Below, piece after piece: positions 1-9,646 of a stretch of DNA of 64,000 nt. How positions within the stretch are numbered: position 1 is the stretch's first letter; each line of letters starts with the position of its first letter. The stretch is from the NCBI RefSeq assembly GCF_900111945.1, contig NZ_FOYO01000001.1:596251-660250 (forward strand), in the 5' to 3' direction. Both the position numbers and the translations under genes were made by a program. This stretch comes from Litoreibacter janthinus. Lineage in GTDB: Bacteria; Pseudomonadota; Alphaproteobacteria; Rhodobacterales; Rhodobacteraceae. The notes beneath the pieces are model-generated. The model worked only from the letters and a program-made list of their open reading frames with translations, was not told the DNA's origin and ran no database searches.

Positions 1-518
1 GGGCGCAGCAGGCGGTCGTGAAGGATGAAGCCCTCGGACATCACCTGAATGATGTCGCCTGCTTTTGTGTTTGGCAAAGGTGCTTCGAACATGGCTTGGT
101 GCACCTGTGGATCGAAGCGGTCGCCAACTTCAGGGATAACAGGCTCGATTTTATGCTTGCCGAAGACGTGAATCAATTCGCGCAATGTCAGCTCCACGCC
201 TTCAAAAACAGCCTTAGCGGCTTCGCGTTGGGCGTCATCGGCCGCGTCAAGCGCACGGCGCAAATTATCGTAGACGGGCAACATATCTTTGGCGAGCTTT
301 GAGCCGCCATAGTTTTCTGCCTCTCGGCGATCCCGCTCGCCCCGCTTACGGGTATTCTCGATGTCCGCAAGCGCGCGCAGAAGCCTGTCTTTCAGCATAT
401 CGCGCTCTTCGACAAGCGCCTGCATCTCATCGGACTCTTCCATAATGTCTATGGTCTCGTCGGCCATGGCCTCCAAGTGATCCGTTTGAAAATCATCTTC
501 TTTGTTCGCGTCAGACAT
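1..518 (-). CDS. grpE: Co-chaperone GrpE, 3' end cut by the window edge
   Basis: GrpE is the nucleotide-exchange factor of DnaK; it opens the ATPase domain to release ADP during protein refolding in the cytoplasm. About 172 codons are visible on the minus strand, starting at an ATG at 518 (MSDANKEDDF). An acidic disordered N-terminus is followed by a long charged helix and then the family core, with ENTRKRGERDRREAENYG, LPVYDNLRRAL and the near-terminal VMSEGFILHDRLLRP. The gene starts 8 nt after the hrcA stop codon, so hrcA and grpE probably form one heat-shock operon. The C-terminus lies outside the window. Identity is secure from motifs and context. Confidence 0.95.
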   Translation of the reverse strand, partial: MSDANKEDDFQTDHLEAMADETIDIMEESDEMQALVEERDMLKDRLLRALADIENTRKRGERDRREAENYGGSKLAKDMLPVYDNLRRALDAADDAQREAAKAVFEGVELTLRELIHVFGKHKIEPVIPEVGDRFDPQVHQAMFEAPLPNTKAGDIIQVMSEGFILHDRLLR

Positions 519-526
519 TTGTACCT

Positions 527-1588
527 CTACCCGCCGTCCGAAATCAGTTTACCAACCATCTGCGCCGTATAATTCACGATGGGCACAATGCGCCCGTAGT
601 TGAGTCGTGTTGGGCCAATGACACCCACAGCGCCGATGATCTTTCGATCAGAGTTCATATAGGGAGACACAACCAAAGAGGAACCCGAAAGTGAGAAGAG
701 TTTGTTCTCTGACCCAATAAAAATGCGCACACCTTCGCCCGCATCGGTCAGTTCAAGGAATTCTGCGATATCCCGCTTACGTTCCAGGTCATCAAAAAGA
801 GCCTTAACGCGATCCAGTGCATCCCCATCATCGGAATCCTCGATTAGATTCGCGCGCCCACGCACAATTAGTCGTTCTGAATGCTCCCCTTCGTTCTCCC
901 AGACAGCCAAGCCCGTCTTCACAAGATCCTGCGCCAGCACATCTAGTTCTTGCCGGCGAGACTTGATTTCTCGGGCGATTTTTCCGCGCAATTCCGAAAT
1001 CGTTGCGCCAACAGCGATTGCGTTCAAAAAGTTGGCCGCCTCCCGCATTGAGGATGGTGTTTGCCCGAGGGGTGGAACGAAAACCCTATTCTCGACATGG
1101 CCGTCGGCAAAGACCAGCACGACCAAGGCGCGATCCAACGCGAGGCTGACAAATTCGATATGTTTGATTGGCGCTTCGTGCTTCGGCGCTAAAACTAGAC
1201 TGGCACCTTGTGTTAGTCCCGATAGCGCAGAGCCGATCCGATCAAGCATAACGCCGACGTCGCGATCATTGCTCCCAAGACTTGCATCGAGCTTTTCGCG
1301 GTCGTGGTTGGTGACCTCGTCCATTTCCAAAAGTCCGTCGACAAACATGCGCAGTCCAGCTTGCGTCGGAATACGGCCTGCGGACACGTGGGGGCTGTCG
1401 AGCAACCCTAAAAACTCCAAATCCTGCATGACGTTTCGAATTGTCGCCGCGCTCACGCTTTCGCTAAGGGTTCGGGTCAATGTGCGCGAACCCACAGGCT
1501 CCCCCGTAGCGAGATAGGACTCCACAATCCGCCGAAAAACCTCGCGGCTGCGGTCGTTCATCTGAGACATGAGATCTTCTCGGTTCAT
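527..1588 (-). CDS. hrcA: Heat-inducible transcription repressor HrcA
   Basis: HrcA represses class I heat-shock genes by binding CIRCE operators and is kept active by GroEL. The 353-residue protein has the N-terminal winged helix (NDRSREVFRRIVESYLATG, then VSAATIRNVMQDLEFLGLL and SPHVSAGRIPT) and the GAF-like ligand domain that ends near IVNYTAQMVGKLI. The start at 1588 is preferred to an in-frame ATG 57 nt upstream because a purine-rich GGAAGAGAAG lies just before it and the length fits the family. No CIRCE element was seen upstream. It is divergent from rph and followed closely by grpE. Confidence 0.95.
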   Translation of the reverse strand: MNREDLMSQMNDRSREVFRRIVESYLATGEPVGSRTLTRTLSESVSAATIRNVMQDLEFLGLLDSPHVSAGRIPTQAGLRMFVDGLLEMDEVTNHDREKLDASLGSNDRDVGVMLDRIGSALSGLTQGASLVLAPKHEAPIKHIEFVSLALDRALVVLVFADGHVENRVFVPPLGQTPSSMREAANFLNAIAVGATISELRGKIAREIKSRRQELDVLAQDLVKTGLAVWENEGEHSERLIVRGRANLIEDSDDGDALDRVKALFDDLERKRDIAEFLELTDAGEGVRIFIGSENKLFSLSGSSLVVSPYMNSDRKIIGAVGVIGPTRLNYGRIVPIVNYTAQMVGKLISDGG

Positions 1589-1694
1589 TCTGCTACTTCT
1601 CTTCCGACACCCCTTATAGGTGGCAATCTTCAATGTGGCTTGCAACCAAGCGTATCACAAGGGTATCTGGACGCGTTCCAATAGGAGAATTGTC

Positions 1695-2408
1695 ATGCGA
1701 CCTTCCGGCCGTCAGCTCGACGAAATGCGTTCCATCACCATCGAGACCAATGTGACCCGCCATGCGGAAGGGTCTTGCTTGATCAAATGCGGCGACACAC
1801 ACGTGCTTTGCACCGCCTCCATTGATGAGCGTGTCCCACCGTTCCTTCGGAATTCCGGGCTAGGCTGGGTTACTGCAGAATACGGCATGCTTCCTCGCGC
1901 TACACATACGCGCATGAATCGCGAGGCAAAACGCGGCCAATCCGGCAGGACACAAGAGATTCAGCGCCTAATCGGACGCTCCTTGCGCGCTGGCGTTGAT
2001 CGCGTTGCCATGGGCGAACGTCAAATTGTCATCGATTGCGATGTGATCCAAGCAGACGGTGGCACGCGCTGTGCTTCAATCACCGGTGGATGGGTCGCGC
2101 TTCGTTTGGCGGTCAACGCACTGATGAAGGCTGGCGACATCACAATCGATCCTTTAACGGACCACGTTGCCGCGATTAGCTGTGGCATCTACGCCGGACA
2201 ACCTGTTCTGGATCTGGACTATCCCGAGGATAGCGACGCTGGCACCGATGCGAACTTCGTCATGACTGGCAAACTTGGTCTGATTGAGGTTCAAGGCTCC
2301 GCTGAAGGGGCTACTTTCAGCCGTACCGAATTGAATCAGCTTATGGATTTGGCCGAAAAGGGCATAGCCGAGCTAACAGCCGCGCAAAAAGCCGCGGTAG
2401 GGGGCTGA
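1695..2408 (+). CDS. rph: Ribonuclease PH
   Basis: RNase PH is a phosphate-dependent 3'-5' exonuclease that trims tRNA and other RNA precursors and forms hexameric rings. The 237-residue protein matches the usual family length. It shows [14 protein letters not shown] at the N-terminus, the phosphate/RNA-binding [18 protein letters not shown], and the [18 protein letters not shown] segment typical of PH-domain nucleases. The ATG at 1695 is chosen over an in-frame start 75 nt upstream because AGGAGA lies 6 nt before it. It begins a plus-strand run with rdgB (3-nt gap) and hemW. The divergent hrcA shares its upstream region. Confidence 0.96.
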   Translation: MRPSGRQLDEMRSITIETNVTRHAEGSCLIKCGDTHVLCTASIDERVPPFLRNSGLGWVTAEYGMLPRATHTRMNREAKRGQSGRTQEIQRLIGRSLRAGVDRVAMGERQIVIDCDVIQADGGTRCASITGGWVALRLAVNALMKAGDITIDPLTDHVAAISCGIYAGQPVLDLDYPEDSDAGTDANFVMTGKLGLIEVQGSAEGATFSRTELNQLMDLAEKGIAELTAAQKAAVGG

Positions 2409-2411
2409 CGC

Positions 2412-3020
2412 ATGCGTAAGTTTACTGGCGATACGCTGCTGGTAGCTACGCACAACAAAGGCAAGCTGGAAGAAATATCCGCCTTGTTAGAGCCTTTTGG
2501 TATAACTGTCACCTCGGCGGCGGAGCATAACCTGCCCGAGCCCGAGGAGACTGAGGCTACTTTCGTTGGAAATGCTCGGATCAAAGCCCACGCCGCCGCC
2601 AAGGCGACAGGCCTTCCCGCCCTTTCCGATGACAGTGGCATTGAGATCGATTGCCTAGATGGCGCGCCCGGAGTTTACACGGCCGACTGGGCAGAAACGC
2701 CTGAAGGCAGGGATTTCGTTCTCGCGATGACCCGGACGCATGATGCGATCCTGAAAACCTGTGCCTCCGCGCCTTGGATTGCACGATTTTGCGCTACTTT
2801 GGTGCTGGCTTGGCCGGATGGTCACGATGAGGTCTTCGCTGGGACGATGGAAGGTCAAGTGACTTGGCCCATGCGGGGCGATCAGGGCCACGGCTATGAC
2901 CCAATTTTTCAACCCAACGGCTATGACATCACATTTGGCGAAATGGATCGGTGGGAGAAGAACAAGATTAGCCACCGCGCCAATGCCTTCGCAAAGCTGG
3001 TAGAAGCCTTTGAGTCCTGA
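2412..3020 (+). CDS. rdgB: RdgB/HAM1-family dITP/XTP pyrophosphatase
   Basis: This enzyme hydrolyses non-canonical purine nucleotides (dITP, XTP) to monophosphates and so keeps hypoxanthine and xanthine out of DNA and RNA. The 202-residue protein shows the ATHNKGKLEEI substrate loop near residue 11, LSDDSGIEIDCLDGAPGVY in the middle, GHGYDPIFQP, and the C-terminal ISHRANAFAKL. It follows rph by 3 nt and its 3' end overlaps the TTG start of hemW by 11 nt, so rph-rdgB-hemW look co-transcribed and translationally coupled. Nothing is unusual in length or motifs. Confidence 0.95.
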   Translation: MRKFTGDTLLVATHNKGKLEEISALLEPFGITVTSAAEHNLPEPEETEATFVGNARIKAHAAAKATGLPALSDDSGIEIDCLDGAPGVYTADWAETPEGRDFVLAMTRTHDAILKTCASAPWIARFCATLVLAWPDGHDEVFAGTMEGQVTWPMRGDQGHGYDPIFQPNGYDITFGEMDRWEKNKISHRANAFAKLVEAFES

Positions 3021-4170
3021 CAACTGGCAACGCGCGGGCTTCGGTGTCTATGTGCATTGGCCCTTTTGCCAAGCCAAGTGCCCCTACTGCGATTTCAACA
3101 GCCACGTGTCGAAGAATGTGGACCAAAACGCCTGGGTTAGAGCCTATCTATCAGAGCTCGACCGCTTGTTTTCTCTGACGCCGGATAGAATCGTTAGCAC
3201 TATTTTCTTCGGCGGCGGCACGCCTAGTCTCATGCTACCAGATACCGTTGCTACGATAATCGATAGAATTCGCGCAAATTGGCGATGCGCCAACGATCTC
3301 GAGATCACACTTGAGGCCAATCCTACCTCTGTCGAGGCAGAGCGCTTCCGGGGGTTTGCCCAAGCTGGCGTCAATCGAATTTCCATGGGAATTCAGGCGC
3401 TGAATGATGAAGATCTTAAACTATTGGGCCGCCTACATAGCGTCACAGAGGCTGAGAAGGCGTTCAACGTGGCGCGATCGATCTTTGAGCGCGTCAGTTT
3501 TGATCTGATCTACGCCAGACAGAACCAAACCGCCAGATCGTGGGAGGTCGAGCTTACCCGAGCCCTATCCATGGCTGTCGATCATCTCTCACTTTATCAG
3601 CTCACAATTGAGGACGGGACTGCTTTTGGAGATCGCTTTAACCGCGGTGGATTGCGAGGGTTGCCATCCGACGACTTAGCAGCGGACCTCTACGAGATCA
3701 CGCAGAACTTGACCGAAGACCGCGGCTTTCACGCGTACGAAGTGTCTAACCATGCCAAAACCGGAGAAGAGTCGCGTCATAATTTGGTCTACTGGCGCGG
3801 CGGCGACTATGTTGGTGTCGGGCCCGGCGCCCACGGCCGCTTTGACGTTAGTACAGGGAGGTTGGCTACCGAAACTCACTTGGGTCCGTCAGCATGGATG
3901 AGAGCCGTTGAGACCAAAGGAAACGGCGAATGCGCGACTGCATTCTTGAGCATGGAAGAACAGGCGCTTGAGTACTTACTGATGTCGCTTCGACTGGCAG
4001 AGGGTTGCGACTTGAACCGCCTCTACGAGTTAGATCGAAATGTCATTTCAAATATAAAAATCAAAGAGTTAGAGGTTTCTGGTCACCTTATCTGCGACCA
4101 AACTAGCATCGCCGTTCCGCCAAAATCTAAGATCCTGTTGAATTCTATTCTTGGTCAGCTCGTCGCCTGA
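3010..4170 (+). CDS. hemW: Radical SAM protein HemW (haem chaperone family)
   Basis: HemW is a radical SAM protein related to coproporphyrinogen dehydrogenase HemN but thought to act as a haem chaperone. The 386-residue protein has the CxxxCxxC iron-sulphur motif (CQAKCPYC, about residues 20-27), FFGGGTPS for SAM binding, EANPTS, and GVNRISMGIQ. The translation begins with TTG at 3010, inside the end of rdgB, because no upstream ATG is available and the family N-terminus (FGVYVHWPFC) lies only about 10 residues downstream. It lacks the N-terminal extension of true HemN. Its 3' end is 3 nt from the convergent parB gene. Confidence 0.92.
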   Translation: MSPDNWQRAGFGVYVHWPFCQAKCPYCDFNSHVSKNVDQNAWVRAYLSELDRLFSLTPDRIVSTIFFGGGTPSLMLPDTVATIIDRIRANWRCANDLEITLEANPTSVEAERFRGFAQAGVNRISMGIQALNDEDLKLLGRLHSVTEAEKAFNVARSIFERVSFDLIYARQNQTARSWEVELTRALSMAVDHLSLYQLTIEDGTAFGDRFNRGGLRGLPSDDLAADLYEITQNLTEDRGFHAYEVSNHAKTGEESRHNLVYWRGGDYVGVGPGAHGRFDVSTGRLATETHLGPSAWMRAVETKGNGECATAFLSMEEQALEYLLMSLRLAEGCDLNRLYELDRNVISNIKIKELEVSGHLICDQTSIAVPPKSKILLNSILGQLVA

Positions 4171-4173
4171 TGG

Positions 4174-5058
4174 CTAGTTCCCGGCCAGAAGGCGACATAT
4201 CTCGTCTAGTTGCTCAAAATCTCTATAGCTAACCGTGATGCGCCCTGCCTCTGTGCCCTCCGTATGATCGATACTGACCGGCATCTTTAGCGTAGCGGAC
4301 AGATCGCCTTCCAGGGCTTTCGTGTCAGCATCCTTTTCAGGCCGGGCTTTTTGCTTCTGGGAAGGTTTTTTCTTTTCAATGCCGGATTTCGCCAGACGCT
4401 CTGTTTCTCGAACCGAAAGGCCATCTTTAACAACCTTGCGCGCAAGCTCGCTCGGGTTATCAGTTGTAATCAGCGCCCTGGCGTGACCGCTTGAAAGATC
4501 GCCCTGACGTAGCATCTGAACAACGTCGTCAGGCAAGCTCAGAAGCCGCATCAAGTTCGCAATATGGCTACGGCTTTTGCCCAGCGCCGCGGCGAGCTGT
4601 TCTTGCGTATGGCCGAACTTGTCTTGCAGCTGGCGATAGCCTGTAGCCTCTTCAACCGGATTAAGATCCGCTCGCTGAATGTTCTCAATGATTGCTATTT
4701 CAAGCACTTCTGTATCATCGAGCTGACGAACGACAACTGGTACTTCATGGACTTGCGCCATCTGGGCCGCACGCCAACGCCGCTCACCCGCTACGATCTC
4801 ATATCGACCTGAGTCTTTGGGGTGAGGGCGCACGATTAGCGGCTGAATGATGCCTTTTGCACGAATGGACTCAGCTAGTTCTTCAAGGTCAGCCAAAACG
4901 AAATCGCGTCGAGGTTGGTCTGGATTTGGCTCAATCCGTTCGATTGGGACCAGACGCTCACCTGCGGTAGTCGCACCTTCAGTCTTGGGACTGCTGCTCA
5001 CATCAATATCGGCCATCAACGCCGAAAGGCCGCGCCCGAGTCCTCGTTTTTCTGCCAT
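4174..5058 (-). CDS. parB: Chromosome partitioning protein ParB
   Basis: ParB is a CTP-dependent clamp that loads at parS sites, spreads on DNA and works with ParA to segregate the origin region. The 294-residue protein begins RGLGRGLSAL, typical of chromosomal ParB, and carries the CTP/N-domain boxes IEPNPDQPR and ENIQRADLNPVEEA. A helix-turn-helix (HTQEQLAAALGKSRSHIANLMRLL) and a C-terminal dimerisation domain follow. The ATG at 5058 gives the canonical N-terminus; a longer in-frame start inside parA is rejected. It lies 1 nt behind parA. Two perfect parS sites lie about 1.4 and 3.3 kb upstream of its start. Confidence 0.97.
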   Translation of the reverse strand: MAEKRGLGRGLSALMADIDVSSSPKTEGATTAGERLVPIERIEPNPDQPRRDFVLADLEELAESIRAKGIIQPLIVRPHPKDSGRYEIVAGERRWRAAQMAQVHEVPVVVRQLDDTEVLEIAIIENIQRADLNPVEEATGYRQLQDKFGHTQEQLAAALGKSRSHIANLMRLLSLPDDVVQMLRQGDLSSGHARALITTDNPSELARKVVKDGLSVRETERLAKSGIEKKKPSQKQKARPEKDADTKALEGDLSATLKMPVSIDHTEGTEAGRITVSYRDFEQLDEICRLLAGN

Positions 5059-5059
5059 G

Positions 5060-5860
5060 TTAAGCTCCATCCTGTAGACTGTGTCGGGACCGCATTTCTG
5101 TTGCGAGCGACTTGTAGGCCACCGCGCCAAGCGACGTGGGGTCATAGTTGATGACTGGCAAGCCATATGACGGTGCTTCGCTCAAGCGAACATTCCGCGG
5201 AATCATCGTTTTAAAGACAAGATCTCGAAGGTTCTCCCGCACGTCCAGCTCCACCTGATGGCACAAGTTGTTGCGCCTATCATACATAGTAAGCACAACA
5301 CCTTCCAATCGAAGTTTAGAATTCGCTGTTTCGCGGATCTCTCTCACTGACAGCATCAGTTGTGACAAGCCCTCCAGAGCAAAGAATTCTGCTTGCAGTG
5401 GAACCAGTACAGAATCAGAAGCCACCATTGCATTCAGCGTCAGCAAGTTCAAAGACGGGGGGCAATCGATGAGAATGTAGTCCAAGTTCAAGGCTGAGGT
5501 TTCTGAGGCATTCAACGCATCGCTCATCAAGAAAATTCGGCGCGCCGTGGACACCATTTCTAAATCTGCCGAGCTTAAATCTGCGTTTGCAGGTGAAATC
5601 AAAAGCCCGGGCACAGCGGTTTCACGAAGAACTTCGCTTAGGGGCAACTCATTAAGTAGCAAATCATAAGTGGTTTTCTTTCGATCAGTGTGTTCGATTC
5701 CCAACCCAGTTGAAGCGTTACCCTGTGGATCAAGGTCGATAATCGCTACGCGCAATCCTTTAGCTGCAAGAGACGCGCCGAGGTTGATCGTCGTCGTGGT
5801 TTTTCCCACGCCGCCCTTCTGATTAGCAACAGAAATGATCCGCGGTGACGTTTTCGCCAT
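5060..5860 (-). CDS. parA: Chromosome partitioning ATPase ParA (Soj family)
   Basis: ParA is a deviant Walker-type ATPase that binds DNA non-specifically when ATP-bound and moves ParB-parS complexes. The 266-residue protein has the deviant Walker A motif NQKGGVGKTTT near residue 13, the IIDLDPQGNASTGLG segment, Walker B-like ILIDCPPSLNLLTLNA and the C-terminal GLPVINYDPTS. Its length and lack of an N-terminal HTH fit a chromosomal rather than a plasmid ParA. It is directly adjacent to rsmG upstream and to parB downstream, the usual rsmG-parA-parB order. Confidence 0.97.
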   Translation of the reverse strand: MAKTSPRIISVANQKGGVGKTTTTINLGASLAAKGLRVAIIDLDPQGNASTGLGIEHTDRKKTTYDLLLNELPLSEVLRETAVPGLLISPANADLSSADLEMVSTARRIFLMSDALNASETSALNLDYILIDCPPSLNLLTLNAMVASDSVLVPLQAEFFALEGLSQLMLSVREIRETANSKLRLEGVVLTMYDRRNNLCHQVELDVRENLRDLVFKTMIPRNVRLSEAPSYGLPVINYDPTSLGAVAYKSLATEMRSRHSLQDGA

Positions 5861-6487
5861 CTACTTCGCTCGCCTCAAATTAGTTATTACCAGCAACGCA
5901 GACGCATCGTTGGTCGCGCTTGGCTGCTTTTCGACCTTGAAGTCCCACATCGCCGATGCGGTGTCTAGCTCCTCTTGGTGCTTTTCCCCCTTTAGGAACA
6001 AAGCTGTGCCGCCTTCTTTCAAATGCTGCTCTGCCATCAGAAAAAGCGAGTTGAGCGGTGCAAGCGCGCGGGCCGTTACAACATCCGCCTTTTGGTTCGC
6101 CACTGACTCAACCCGGTCTACGTGGATGGTCGCTCGAAGACCCATCTCGCGCGCTGCTGTCATAAGAAATGACGCTTTTCGTGCATCTGACTCGATCAAA
6201 GAAATGTGGAGTTCTGGTAACTTTTCAGATGCCATTGCGGCGATCACAAGCCCGGGGAATCCTCCGCCCGACCCAAAATCGCAGAGTATTCGGGCATCTT
6301 TAGGGATAGCTTCGAAAACTTGGGCTGAATCAGAAAAATGACGAGACCAAACATCGCCCAGTGTGGACTTTGCAACCAAGTTGATCCTGATTGTCCATTT
6401 CTTCAACAGATCTTCGTAGACCTGAAGCCGATCAATTGTTTCACGTGAAACATCATAAAGCGACGCGAACTGGTCTTTATCGGACAT
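5861..6487 (-). CDS. rsmG: 16S rRNA (guanine-527-N7)-methyltransferase RsmG (GidB)
   Basis: RsmG makes m7G527 in 16S rRNA with SAM as donor. The 208-residue protein has the SAM-binding CDFGSGGGFPGLVIA, LIESDARKASFL and the VVTARALAPL segment of the family. The start at 6487 (MSDKDQF) lies 1 nt behind the mnmG stop codon; an in-frame ATG at 6499 inside mnmG would add four residues and cannot be excluded. A perfect parS palindrome at 6437-6452 lies within the N-terminal coding region and encodes the YDVSRETI segment, so the DNA is under both coding and ParB-binding constraint. Confidence 0.95.
   Translation of the reverse strand: MSDKDQFASLYDVSRETIDRLQVYEDLLKKWTIRINLVAKSTLGDVWSRHFSDSAQVFEAIPKDARILCDFGSGGGFPGLVIAAMASEKLPELHISLIESDARKASFLMTAAREMGLRATIHVDRVESVANQKADVVTARALAPLNSLFLMAEQHLKEGGTALFLKGEKHQEELDTASAMWDFKVEKQPSATNDASALLVITNLRRAK
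6437..6452. other. parS: parS site 1 (perfect palindrome) inside rsmG
   Basis: TGTTTCACGTGAAACA matches the 16-bp parS consensus recognised by chromosomal ParB proteins across bacteria, with no mismatch. It lies in the first 20 codons of rsmG, about 5 kb from the proposed origin. Confidence 0.95.
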
Positions 6488-6488
6488 A

Positions 6489-8363
6489 CTAGCTCGCACG
6501 CGCCTTCATTGCCTTAAGCCGGCCCAAGATCAAGGTGAGCGCCGCAGGCGTAACCCCATCGACCTTCGCCGCTTGTGCAAGCGTTTCAGGCCGAGCGCGC
6601 TGAAGCTTTATCTTCAGCTCATTCGACAGACCGCTCAGTGCTTCAAAATCAAATTCCATAGGAATAACAACGGCTTCATCCCGTTGGAGCGCCTCTGCAT
6701 CCTTGTTCTGGCGCTCAATATAGCTGGCATAAAGCGCATCGCGGGAAATCTGCGTTACAATAGAAGCGTCATAGCTATCAAGCGTTGGGACCAAGGGCGC
6801 TATCGCCTCTATAGTCACATCTGGGAAGCTCAAAAGTTCAAACGCGGACCGGCGTCGGCCGTCTTTGTTGACCCGTAGCCCGAACTGCTCCGCCTCTTGC
6901 GGAGACACGCGCAGCGCTTCCATGTCTGAACGAAGCGAGTCCAGCCGCTCTTTCTTCGCGATATAGCGCTCAAAGCGGGCTTTGCCGACGCAACCCGCGT
7001 CGACGCCTCTCTGAGTAAGCCGTTGATCCGCGTTGTCAGCACGCAAAGACATCCTGTATTCTGCGCGCGAGGTAAACATTCGGTAAGGCTCCTGAACGCC
7101 TCTCGTGATCAGGTCGTCGATCATTACACCAATATAGGCTTCGGACCGCGGTAGAATGAATGCGTCGCCAGAGATTGCGCGCTTGGCGGCGTTTACGCCC
7201 GCAATCAAACCCTGAGCGCCCGCCTCCTCATAACCTGTGGTGCCATTGATCTGGCCCGCAAGGAACAGCCCTGGCACACTTCTGAGCTCCAAAGTACGAG
7301 TCAAAGCGCGTGGATCGACGTAGTCATACTCGATTGCATAACCAGCCTGAAGAATCTGCGCCGACTCTAGCCCACGGATGGACTGAACATATTGCTCCTG
7401 AACCTCGATGGGCAAAGACGTCGAAATTCCATTTGGATACACAGAGTTAGTGGTCAGGCCTTCAGGCTCCAAAAACACCTGATGGGAAGCCTTATCCGCA
7501 AAGCGAACGACTTTGTCTTCGATAGAAGGGCAATATCTCGGCCCTATCCCTTCAATATGCCCACCATACATTGCAGATCGGCTCAAATTGTCGCGGATTA
7601 GCTCATGTGTGCGCTCATTTGTGTGTGTGATGCCGCAAGAAATCTGCTTCGCAATGACAGAGGTCGACAGGAAAGAGAATAGCTCCGGCTCGTCGTCGCC
7701 AGGCTGCATTTCGAGAATGGACCAATCGATCGTGTCTGATGCTAGTCGAGGTGGCGTTCCAGTCTTGAGTCGCCCCATCTCAAGGTCAAAACTGTCAACT
7801 CGCTCGGCCAGCTTCACAACTGCGGCGTCACCCACGCGGCCTCCTGGCCGCGATACATCGCCAATATGGATAACTCCACGCAGGAATGTGCCCGTTGTAA
7901 GCACCACGCCTGACGCAGGAATCTCTGCTCCGTCCGCTAGAACAACGCCGGAAACGGTCCCGCCCTTCATCAAAAGGTCGGAAACCTCCGCCTCAATCAC
8001 GGTGAGGTTGTCTTGTTGGGCAATCAAAGTCTGAATTGCAGCCCGGTAGAGCTCCCGATCTGCTTGCGCGCGTGGCCCTTGAACCGCGGGGCCTTTTCGA
8101 CGGTTGAGCAGTCGGAACTGGATGCCGGCCGCATCCGCCGCCCGCCCCATGATACCATCAAGCGCGTCAATCTCGCGAACCAAGTGCCCTTTACCAAGCC
8201 CACCTATTGCAGGGTTACAGGACATAACACCAATAGTCTCTGCCTTTTGCGTGATAAGCGCTGTGCGCGCGCCCGTGCGGGCCGCAGCATGTGCGGCCTC
8301 GGTGCCAGCGTGCCCACCGCCAACCACAATGACATCGAAAGATGAATGTTTCACGTGAAACAC
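6489..8363 (-). CDS. mnmG: tRNA uridine-5-carboxymethylaminomethyl enzyme MnmG (GidA)
   Basis: MnmG is an FAD protein that, with MnmE, installs the carboxymethylaminomethyl group on wobble U34 of tRNAs. The 624-residue protein has the FAD fold ([14 protein letters not shown]), the GNPAIGG-type segment [27 protein letters not shown], and the C-terminal MnmE/tRNA-binding domain. The longest reading uses GTG at 8363 (FHVKH), but AGGAG sits only 1 nt before it and 8 nt before a second GTG at 8354, which may be the true start. A perfect parS site overlaps this start region. MnmE lies 2 nt upstream. Confidence 0.95.
   Translation of the reverse strand: MFHVKHSSFDVIVVGGGHAGTEAAHAAARTGARTALITQKAETIGVMSCNPAIGGLGKGHLVREIDALDGIMGRAADAAGIQFRLLNRRKGPAVQGPRAQADRELYRAAIQTLIAQQDNLTVIEAEVSDLLMKGGTVSGVVLADGAEIPASGVVLTTGTFLRGVIHIGDVSRPGGRVGDAAVVKLAERVDSFDLEMGRLKTGTPPRLASDTIDWSILEMQPGDDEPELFSFLSTSVIAKQISCGITHTNERTHELIRDNLSRSAMYGGHIEGIGPRYCPSIEDKVVRFADKASHQVFLEPEGLTTNSVYPNGISTSLPIEVQEQYVQSIRGLESAQILQAGYAIEYDYVDPRALTRTLELRSVPGLFLAGQINGTTGYEEAGAQGLIAGVNAAKRAISGDAFILPRSEAYIGVMIDDLITRGVQEPYRMFTSRAEYRMSLRADNADQRLTQRGVDAGCVGKARFERYIAKKERLDSLRSDMEALRVSPQEAEQFGLRVNKDGRRRSAFELLSFPDVTIEAIAPLVPTLDSYDASIVTQISRDALYASYIERQNKDAEALQRDEAVVIPMEFDFEALSGLSNELKIKLQRARPETLAQAAKVDGVTPAALTLILGRLKAMKARAS
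8347..8362. other. parS: parS site 2 (perfect palindrome) at the mnmG start
   Basis: A second exact TGTTTCACGTGAAACA. It covers the translation start region of mnmG and includes both candidate GTG start codons except for one base. It lies about 1.9 kb from site 1 and about 3.2 kb from the proposed origin. Together with parAB downstream this defines the segregation locus. Confidence 0.95.
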
Positions 8364-8365
8364 TC

Positions 8366-9646
8366 CTATTTACCCAAACAGAAACTTGCGAAGATCTCAT
8401 CCAAGACGGATTCGACATCTACGCGTCCTATCATACTTTCCAAAGCCCTGACAGCCGTCCGTAGCTCTTCTGCAGCGATCTCAGAACGCTCCATACCAAA
8501 GGCCATCTCAACATCACATGCAGCCAACGCATCAGATGCCTTGATCAGCGCCACCCTGTGTCGCTCACGAATAGCCAGCCCTGCACCAGCTGCCCGAGCC
8601 TCCAAGATCGTAAAAGCACGCTCCAATAGCTCCGGAACGCCCTCTCCGGTCAAACCTGACACGCCAGATCCTGATTGATCAGACTTTCCACAAACAACAA
8701 TATCTTCTGGCTGCGCGGCAAGTTGCAGCGCTTCGGCATCACCGCTGACAAGGAATACCCGTAGATCAGCAGTCTCTGCCCGTTTTAACGCACGTTCGAT
8801 TCCAATCGCCTCGACCTCATCGTCGGTTTCTCTAAGCCCAGCCGTGTCAAGAAATGTAACGGGCAGACCGCGAAGGTCCATCCTGACCTCGATGATATCG
8901 CGCGTTGTGCCTGCCACCGAGGATGTAATCGCGGCCTCACGGCCTGCCAAACTATTCAGAAGCGTACTTTTTCCAATGTTAGGTGGGCCAACGATAGCGA
9001 TTTCGAACCCGTCTCGGATACGCTCTGCCACGCCCACGCCCTTTGCCATAGCATCCAGCTCGCCACAAACTGTTGAGGTTAACGCGCGGACTTCAGGCGA
9101 CACATCAACTGGCACTTCTTCGTCAGCGAAATCGATCGTTGCCTCCAGCAAGGCGGCTGCCCTGATAAGGTCCTTGCGCCACGCTTCTGCCTTGGACCCC
9201 AAGGCACCACTAAAGACGCGCACAGCTTGACGCCTCTGCGCTTCGGTCTCTGCATCGATAAGGTCCGCGAGGCCTTCGACCTGAGCCAAATCGAGGCATC
9301 CGTTCTCCAAGGCCCGTCGGGTGAACTCGCCAGGCTCCGCCAACCTGAGTCCGTCCATATCCCCGAGAAGCTTCAACACCGTTGAAACGATAGAGGGGCT
9401 TCCATGAACCTGAAACTCGATAACGTCTTCGCCAGTGAAGCTTGCCCCTTCCGAGAACCCAAGAACAAGCGCTTGGTCGATCAGTTCTCCATCGCTGTCG
9501 CGGATGTCGGCTAGAACTGGTTTTCTTGACGGAATCGTTCGGCCAACCAGAGCGGACGCCGCCTCAAAGGATCTAGAGCCCGAAAGCCGAATAATAGAAA
9601 CACCAGCTTTGCCCCGCGCTGTCGCGAGGGCGAATATCGTGTCCAT
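8366..9646 (-). CDS. mnmE: tRNA modification GTPase MnmE (TrmE)
   Basis: MnmE is the GTPase partner of MnmG in wobble-uridine modification. The 426-residue protein has the folate-binding N-terminal domain ([19 protein letters not shown]), a helical domain, an inserted G domain with G1 GPPNIGKS, G2-region [11 protein letters not shown] and G3 DTAGLRE, and the C-terminal FCLGK motif whose cysteine is catalytic. The G4 segment reads VVCGKSD where most members have NKxD, so the base-specificity asparagine is replaced by glycine. It ends 2 nt before mnmG. rho lies upstream with a 31-nt gap. Confidence 0.95.
   Translation of the reverse strand: MDTIFALATARGKAGVSIIRLSGSRSFEAASALVGRTIPSRKPVLADIRDSDGELIDQALVLGFSEGASFTGEDVIEFQVHGSPSIVSTVLKLLGDMDGLRLAEPGEFTRRALENGCLDLAQVEGLADLIDAETEAQRRQAVRVFSGALGSKAEAWRKDLIRAAALLEATIDFADEEVPVDVSPEVRALTSTVCGELDAMAKGVGVAERIRDGFEIAIVGPPNIGKSTLLNSLAGREAAITSSVAGTTRDIIEVRMDLRGLPVTFLDTAGLRETDDEVEAIGIERALKRAETADLRVFLVSGDAEALQLAAQPEDIVVCGKSDQSGSGVSGLTGEGVPELLERAFTILEARAAGAGLAIRERHRVALIKASDALAACDVEMAFGMERSEIAAEELRTAVRALESMIGRVDVESVLDEIFASFCLGK

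Noticed and set aside
702..1517. A 271-codon plus-strand frame opposite hrcA
   Set aside because: Ser/Arg-rich antisense shadow with no ribosome site and no known domain.
1589..1694. CIRCE operator upstream of hrcA
   Set aside because: No TTAGCACTC-N9-GAGTGCTAA or close variant is present between hrcA and rph.
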